Source of the DNA: Cyanobacteriota bacterium
Lineage (GTDB): Bacteria; Cyanobacteriota; Cyanobacteriia; Phormidesmidales; Phormidesmidaceae
Direction of reading: 5' to 3'
Length of the DNA stretch: 5,092 nt
NCBI GenBank assembly: GCA_027483425.1
Contig: JAIXUR010000599.1
Span: forward strand, 1 to 5,092
Shown: positions 4,936 to 5,092 of the stretch, piece after piece
Layout of the letters: the number at the start of each line of letters is the position of its first letter
Numbering within the stretch: the stretch's first letter is position 1
Translations under genes and position numbers: made by a program
The notes under the pieces: model-generated
What the model was told of the DNA's origin: nothing
Databases searched by the model: none
The model's input: only the letters and a program-made list of their open reading frames with translations

Positions 4936-4942
4936 TCTGCCC
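4921..4942 (-). terminator. hairpin directly after the CNNM gene stop
   Basis: GGGCAGA (4921-4927) pairs with TCTGCCC (4936-4942) around an 8-nt loop, beginning at the base next to the TAG stop (4943-4945) of the minus-strand CBS-domain gene. It is part of the repeat cluster. No U-tract follows, so it may stabilise the 3' end or only weakly terminate transcription. Confidence 0.35.
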
Positions 4943-5092
4943 CTACGGCTCCGACGGCCCATTAAACCCTCGGGTACGCAAAATCTGCCGCCCCCGCTGG
5001 CGGGCCAGTTTTTGGAGGTCAATGCTGCGATCGGTTTCGTCGACAATTTCACCGGTCAGCACTTCCAGCACATCCTCCAGGGTGACCACCCC
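4943..5092 (-). CDS. C-terminal end of a CNNM/HlyC-CorC type CBS-domain membrane protein (partial)
   Basis: The minus strand is open from the window edge to a TAG at 4943-4945, giving 49 residues. It begins with the last part of a CBS domain, GVVTLEDVLEVLTGEIVDET, the signature with which the second CBS domain ends in hemolysin-like CNNM (DUF21) proteins, and closes with a 29-residue basic tail rich in Arg and Gln. These are integral membrane proteins with a CNNM domain and a cytosolic CBS pair, linked to divalent cation (Mg/Co) homeostasis. The CBS end is followed by too few residues for the CorC_HlyC C-terminal domain, so this is the shorter form. The 5' part lies outside the window. The stop codon is inside a copy of the GTAGGGGCAGAC repeat, so the repeat may have set the end of the protein. 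Confidence 0.82.
   Translation of the reverse strand, partial: GVVTLEDVLEVLTGEIVDETDRSIDLQKLARQRGRQILRTRGFNGPSEP

Noticed and set aside
4812..4945. Possible small CRISPR array
   Set aside because: The repeats are back to back with 18- and 30-bp periods and have no unique spacers of constant length; no cas gene is visible.
4780..5052. Cysteine-rich 90-residue minus-strand reading frame over the repeats
   Set aside because: It is in a different frame from the CBS-domain gene, which it overlaps, and its Cys-Pro pattern is just the translated DNA repeat.

Overview
The window looks like a piece of a filamentous or otherwise mid-to-high-GC cyanobacterial chromosome (inference). The main evidence is the HIP1 octamer GCGATCGC, found six times in about 5 kb (58-65, 1903-1910, 2312-2319, 3838-3845, 4169-4176, 4586-4593) where chance predicts well under one. 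Weak or absent Shine-Dalgarno sequences at several genes and the conserved gene types also fit. No gene can be tied to a named species from the sequence alone.

Left part (1-1900, plus strand). The first ~86 bases are GC-rich and may be the tail of a neighbouring gene. A leader follows with a candidate promoter (135-163) and a long imperfect stem-loop (241-288). Next come an intact VOC/glyoxalase-like gene (392-775), a second unrelated VOC gene that has lost its start (852-1235, pseudogene or very unusual start), and a DUF1993 gene (1313-1837). This stretch has lower GC and no HIP1 between 66 and 1902, unlike the rest, so it may be an accessory or acquired segment.

Middle (1838-1955). Plus- and minus-strand genes converge on a short intergenic strip. 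It contains two overlapping GNRA-tetraloop hairpins, a 14-bp HIP1 palindrome, and a strong inverted repeat whose loop holds the mobA stop codon.

Right part (1935-4721, minus strand). In transcription order: mtnA (methionine salvage isomerase), a four-helix membrane protein of unknown function, a DUF167/YggU protein overlapping it by 4 nt (ATGA), and mobA (molybdenum cofactor guanylyltransferase) 15 nt further on. The last three form a tight operon; mtnA is 82 nt upstream and may or may not be co-transcribed. MtnA keeps its catalytic Cys and Asp but has lost the usual RGAP substrate-loop motif.

Right edge (4722-5092). A candidate mtnA promoter lies beside a cluster of short tandem and inverted repeats (4812-4945). 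The repeats run into the 3' end of a CBS-domain CNNM/HlyC-type membrane protein gene, whose TAG stop lies inside a repeat copy.

I see no CRISPR array, tRNA, rRNA, transposase or clear novel defence system. The most interesting items are the MtnA motif change, the repeat cluster around the stop of the CNNM gene and the mtnA promoter, and the decayed VOC gene with its ribosome-binding site trapped in an inverted repeat.
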